From contig CALGEU010000247.1 in NCBI GenBank assembly GCA_937881285.1, forward strand, positions 1 to 7,577: a DNA stretch of 7,577 bases, read 5' to 3'. Positions 4,734-7,577 of the stretch are shown in pieces (positions within the stretch are counted from its first letter, which is position 1; each line of letters opens with the position of its first letter). The stretch comes from an uncultured Clostridia bacterium. GTDB lineage: Bacteria; Bacillota; Clostridia; Christensenellales; CAG-917. The translations under genes and the position numbers were made by a program. The notes below the pieces were generated by a model. It was not told where the DNA came from. It ran no database searches and saw only the letters and a list, made by a program, of their open reading frames with translations.

Positions 4734-5537
4734 TTGGCTGAAACAGACGACTTTTACACCCGACACGACGACAAAGAGAAACAGAATATACAGACTACTA
4801 ATGACGCATGCGACAAAAGCAAGCGTTATTTTTTTATTGACGGCAGGCGCATTGCGTACAAGAATTTCGGGTGCGGCGAAAACGTCGTGTTTCTGCACGG
4901 CTGGGGAGCAAACTGCGACGCTTTCGCACGAGAAATGAATTCGCTATGCGCAAAATGTCGCGTTACGTCGATAGATTTTGCCGGTTTCGGAGATTCGGAC
5001 GAGCCGAGTGTGGCGTACGACGTGGAAGATTATGCAAAAGAAACCTTGTGTTTGCTCGATTATCTCGGCATAAAAAGGGCGACGCTGGTGGGACATTCTT
5101 TCGGCGGAAGAGTCGCGATCTACGTCTCCGCTTTTTATAAACAGCGTGTGGAAAAACTCGTTCTCGTGGACAGCGCAGGCGTAAAACCGAAACGCAAACC
5201 GTCATATTACGTGAAAGTCGCACTTCACAAAATTCTGAAAAAACTCGGAAAAGGCGGTCTTAAAGGCTCTGCCGATTATCGGTCGCTAAGTGAAAATATG
5301 AAAAAGACGTTCGTCAAAGTCGTAAATTGTGACGAACGCCCGATTCTCAAATACATCGATTGTGAGACTGCCATATTTTGGGGAGATAAAGACGATCAAA
5401 CGCCGCTTTATATGTACGAGCATTTGAAAACGCATATAAAAAATGCGCAGGGATTTATTTTGCACGGCGGTCATTTTTCTTATCTCGAAGACGCATATGC
5501 GTTTGACGCTATATTGAAAGCGTTTTTGAAAGATTGA
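4734..5537 (+). CDS. alpha/beta hydrolase
   Basis: A 267-residue serine hydrolase of the alpha/beta fold with a TTG start. The first 30 residues are polar and variable; the fold starts at RYFFIDGRRIAYKNFG. Visible catalytic parts are the oxyanion motif HGWG at 55-58, the nucleophile elbow GHSFGG at 120-125 (Ser122), the acid probably D220 in WGDKDDQTP (216-224), and the base H247 in HGGHFSYLE. A basic lid segment lies at about 151-190. There is no signal peptide or membrane helix, so it should be cytosolic. Substrate cannot be predicted; family members include esterases, lipases and C-C hydrolases. My recollection, not checked here, is that such a hydrolase often sits next to a membrane-linked Mur ligase in Clostridia, as it does here. 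A strong terminator at 5623-5650 ends its transcript. Confidence 0.9.
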   Translation: MAETDDFYTRHDDKEKQNIQTTNDACDKSKRYFFIDGRRIAYKNFGCGENVVFLHGWGANCDAFAREMNSLCAKCRVTSIDFAGFGDSDEPSVAYDVEDYAKETLCLLDYLGIKRATLVGHSFGGRVAIYVSAFYKQRVEKLVLVDSAGVKPKRKPSYYVKVALHKILKKLGKGGLKGSADYRSLSENMKKTFVKVVNCDERPILKYIDCETAIFWGDKDDQTPLYMYEHLKTHIKNAQGFILHGGHFSYLEDAYAFDAILKAFLKD

Positions 5538-5595
5538 TTTGAATTGCGTTTCAAATGGCTATTTTGCTCAAAATCCTTTCACCTGAATTTTTTGC

Positions 5596-5611
5596 ATGTT
5601 TCATGAAACAT
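5596..5611. repeat. 16-bp perfect palindrome, parS-like but two bases short
   Basis: ATGTTTCATGAAACAT is a perfect palindrome between the hydrolase stop and its terminator. Its core TGTTTCA-TGAAACA equals the Firmicute ParB site TGTTTCACGTGAAACA with the central CG missing. It could be a regulator operator, a variant parS or a chance palindrome. Confidence 0.6.
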
Positions 5612-5622
5612 AATGCTGTCCG

Positions 5623-5650
5623 AAAAGTCCGCTAAACAGCGGATTTTTTT
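5623..5650 (+). terminator. intrinsic terminator after the hydrolase gene
   Basis: TCCGCT (5628-5633) and AGCGGA (5638-5643) pair around AAAC. The stem extends by a G-T pair and four A-T pairs (AAAA at 5623-5626) into the seven-T run at 5644-5650. It is a textbook Rho-independent terminator and separates the hydrolase from the Mur ligase gene. Confidence 0.93.
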
Positions 5651-5721
5651 GTTGTACGACGAGACTAGTGTTGCACAATCGAGCCGCATTTTGCGTATAT
5701 ATGAGCGAATAAGGAGAAATT

Positions 5722-7323
5722 ATGACGCTTCAGCGCGGTGACTGGTTTTACATACTGCTTTTGTTGCTTACGGGCTTTTTCATGGCAAGACCGTATCTGT
5801 ACGCCATACAAAACGACAACTACCGTATAAGCGAGATATTCGGCAATAGAAGACTTCGCACGGTGTATCTCATTGACGTCATCAGCGTTGCGGTGTTCTT
5901 TTCGGTGTGGCTGGGATTTTATTTCTTTCAGGCGAAAGCGTTCTGGGACTTTTTGATTGCGCTGTTTTTCTTTGTCACGGAAATCGCGTTGTATTTTATG
6001 GAAGATTTACCCGACCGCAAAAAACCGCTGAAATATACAAAGCGTGCCGTGAGATGTCTGATTTTCGTTTCGGCAGGAGCATGTGCCGCAGGAACGTGCG
6101 CGCTTGCGCTTGCAAATGCTAAACTTGCCGATTCTTATCTTCGGTATCTCGTATTTTTTGGATTCGTGCTGATTTTTCCGCTGATTTTCATAATTCTTGC
6201 GTCGGTAATCAACGTTTTTGAAAAATTGAACAATCGCCGATTTGAAATGCGAACCGCAAGAAGACTGAAAAATCGTCCCGATTTGATAAAAATCGCAATT
6301 ACCGGAAGTTATGGCAAAACTTCTGTGAAAAACTTTATTGCGACGATACTTTCGCAAAAATACAACGTTCTGGCAACCCCCGAGAGTTACAATACGCCTA
6401 TGGGAATATCGAAGACGGTCAATTCGCTTGACCCGACGCACGAAATTTTCATTGCGGAATTCGGGGCAAGGCGAAAGGGCGACATCAAACGTCTTATGCA
6501 AATCGTAAAGCCGCAAATTGCCGTATTGACGGGAATAAACGAACAGCATCTTGAAACTTTCAAAACTTTCGATAATATCAAGCGTGAAAAATGCCGTATT
6601 CTCGAAGTGGGGGACGGAACGTGCGTGATAAACGGAAAATTGAGAAGCGTGACAGAACCCAAATTGGTTTCGCAAAATCCGATACCCGAAGTCATATATG
6701 CAGGCTTTGACGACGAATGTGACGTAAGGGCGGTCAATATATCCGTAGGCAAGGACGGAAGTGATTTTGACGTTGTGATAGGTGACGACGTATTTTGCGC
6801 TCACACGAATTTGCTCGGAATTCACAACGTAGAAAACATAATGCTTGCAGTCGGGGTGGCGGTGAAACTCGGTGTTGAAATCCCTTATATTCAAAACGGC
6901 ATACAATCTTTGCAGGCAGTGCCGCACAGGCAACAACTTGTGAAAGGAAACGGCATTACGATAATCGACGACAGTTTCAATTCAAATCCCGACGGGGCAA
7001 GACTTGCGCTCGACACGCTCGGTATGTTCGACACAAGAAAAGTGGTTATGACTCCGGGGCTTGTTGAACTCGGCAAAAACGAAGAGCAGGAAAACGAGAG
7101 GCTTGGTGAATATATTTCGTCGATTGCGGATGTCGTTCTGCTTGTGGGAAAGAAGAGAAGTCTTCCGCTTAATCGTGCTATGAAAAGATGTGAATTTGGC
7201 GGAGAGATATACGTTTACGAGTCGCTGAAAGACTGTGAAAACGATTTTTCAAACACTCTCAAAGTGGGTGATACGCTTTTGATACTTAATGACCTGCCCG
7301 ATATATTTGACGACAAAGTGTAG
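5722..7323 (+). CDS. MurF-like Mur ligase with N-terminal membrane domain
   Basis: A 533-residue protein. Residues 1-165 hold about five hydrophobic helices (roughly 8-28, 49-68, 75-95, 110-132, 140-163). Residues 185-533 are a complete Mur ligase closest to MurF, which adds D-Ala-D-Ala to UDP-MurNAc-tripeptide: P-loop GSYGKTS at 195-201, NTPMGIS at 224-230, EFGARRKGDI at 246-255, TGINEQHLETF at 270-280 with H276, a probable carbamylated lysine near K290, HNVENIMLA at 368-376, PHRQQ at 401-405, DDSFNSNPDGA at 416-426, and the late VELG block at 448-451. Standard MurF is soluble and about 450 residues, so the membrane part is an addition. AAGGAG (5711-5716) sets the ATG. A weak promoter (TTGCAC 5671, TATATA 5696, 19-base spacing) may lie ahead. 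It may be the cell's MurF, a paralogue, or a ligase acting on a lipid-linked or other amino-acyl substrate; the sequence does not decide. Confidence 0.9.
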   Translation: MTLQRGDWFYILLLLLTGFFMARPYLYAIQNDNYRISEIFGNRRLRTVYLIDVISVAVFFSVWLGFYFFQAKAFWDFLIALFFFVTEIALYFMEDLPDRKKPLKYTKRAVRCLIFVSAGACAAGTCALALANAKLADSYLRYLVFFGFVLIFPLIFIILASVINVFEKLNNRRFEMRTARRLKNRPDLIKIAITGSYGKTSVKNFIATILSQKYNVLATPESYNTPMGISKTVNSLDPTHEIFIAEFGARRKGDIKRLMQIVKPQIAVLTGINEQHLETFKTFDNIKREKCRILEVGDGTCVINGKLRSVTEPKLVSQNPIPEVIYAGFDDECDVRAVNISVGKDGSDFDVVIGDDVFCAHTNLLGIHNVENIMLAVGVAVKLGVEIPYIQNGIQSLQAVPHRQQLVKGNGITIIDDSFNSNPDGARLALDTLGMFDTRKVVMTPGLVELGKNEEQENERLGEYISSIADVVLLVGKKRSLPLNRAMKRCEFGGEIYVYESLKDCENDFSNTLKVGDTLLILNDLPDIFDDKV

Positions 7324-7577
7324 TGTAAAATTCCGAAAATTACTCTACAAAACGCACATTATTATAATAGGCTATTCTAAAAAGTACGTTTTATTGTAAA
7401 ACTTCTAAAATTTAATCAAACAAATGTAAAATAAAATTTTTCAATATCCGAATTCAAAATCTGTGGTCGGAAGTTTGAAATTAGCAGTAAATGCCGAGTG
7501 ATTTTATGCAATATCTTCGGACTGTCACAAGAGTGTAACAACGCGTGTATAAAGAATCATATATTGTCAATACGACT
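7324..7577. other. AT-rich intergenic end of window, no gene seen
   Basis: No supportable coding frame is present on either strand. TATAAT (7363-7368) has no good -35. GTCACA (7524-7529), 18 bases, TATAAA (7548-7553) is a weak promoter candidate pointing out of the window. A small AT hairpin GTTTTA-TTG-TAAAAC (7388-7402) lacks a T tract. I see no convincing terminator for the Mur ligase gene. Confidence 0.5.

Noticed and set aside
5537..5556. Inverted repeat ATTTGAA-TTGCGT-TTCAAAT at the hydrolase stop as a terminator
   Set aside because: AT-rich stem with no T tract; the real terminator is at 5623-5650.
6007..6936. 309-codon minus-strand frame across the Mur ligase gene
   Set aside because: Composition of a shadow frame, no motifs, and the plus-strand Mur ligase is unambiguous.
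7388..7402. GTTTTA-TTG-TAAAAC as terminator of the Mur ligase gene
   Set aside because: Only weak A-T and G-C pairs, no T tract; expected by chance in AT-rich DNA.
1..7577. CRISPR array, insertion sequence, tRNA or rRNA
   Set aside because: No regularly spaced repeats, transposase motifs, cloverleaf or rRNA-like stretches seen on either strand.

Overview
This 7.6 kb window looks like chromosomal housekeeping DNA from a low-to-mid GC Firmicute, most likely an uncultured gut-type Clostridia lineage. The grounds are the gene set and order (nadD-yqeK-rsfS; tsaE-tsaB-rimI), an FMN riboswitch in front of a RibU-type transporter, strong purine-rich Shine-Dalgarno sites, Rho-independent terminators with long T tracts, and proteins rich in Lys, Glu, Asp and Ile. 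The genus cannot be named from the sequence. I see no mobile element, CRISPR array, tRNA or rRNA.

Layout. 1-1011: 3' part of a fused NadD (NAD synthesis) and YqeK-like HD hydrolase; its start lies outside the window. 1047-1118: candidate promoters. 1185-1550: rsfS, a ribosomal silencing factor. 1650-1678: a terminator shared by rsfS and a convergent minus-strand gene (1655-2068) of unknown function with weak resemblance to YhcN/YlaJ. 2089-2284: a consensus promoter, a complete FMN riboswitch aptamer and an intrinsic terminator. 2335-3609: one long gene whose N-terminal half is a RibU-like riboflavin ECF S-component and whose C-terminal half is a complete TsaE ATPase of tRNA t6A synthesis. 3642-4220 tsaB and 4210-4641 rimI follow closely. 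4734-5537: an alpha/beta hydrolase with a TTG start, then a 16-bp palindrome and a strong terminator (5623-5650). 5722-7323: a MurF-like Mur ligase carrying an N-terminal domain of about five membrane helices. 7324-7577: AT-rich, no gene seen.

How the parts fit. The riboswitch should stop transcription when FMN is plentiful, which makes sense for a riboflavin importer. Here the importer is in one polypeptide with TsaE and is followed by tsaB and rimI, with no terminator seen until 5623. Flavin status is therefore wired, at least formally, to the t6A tRNA-modification genes. The middle of the fusion gene (about 2590-3030) also has clearly different base and codon use and ends at the RibU/TsaE domain border beside a perfect 10-bp inverted repeat. 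This fusion, its control and its mosaic composition are the most notable content of the window. The hydrolase and membrane-anchored Mur ligase downstream look like a cell-envelope pair, but the terminator between them suggests separate transcripts.
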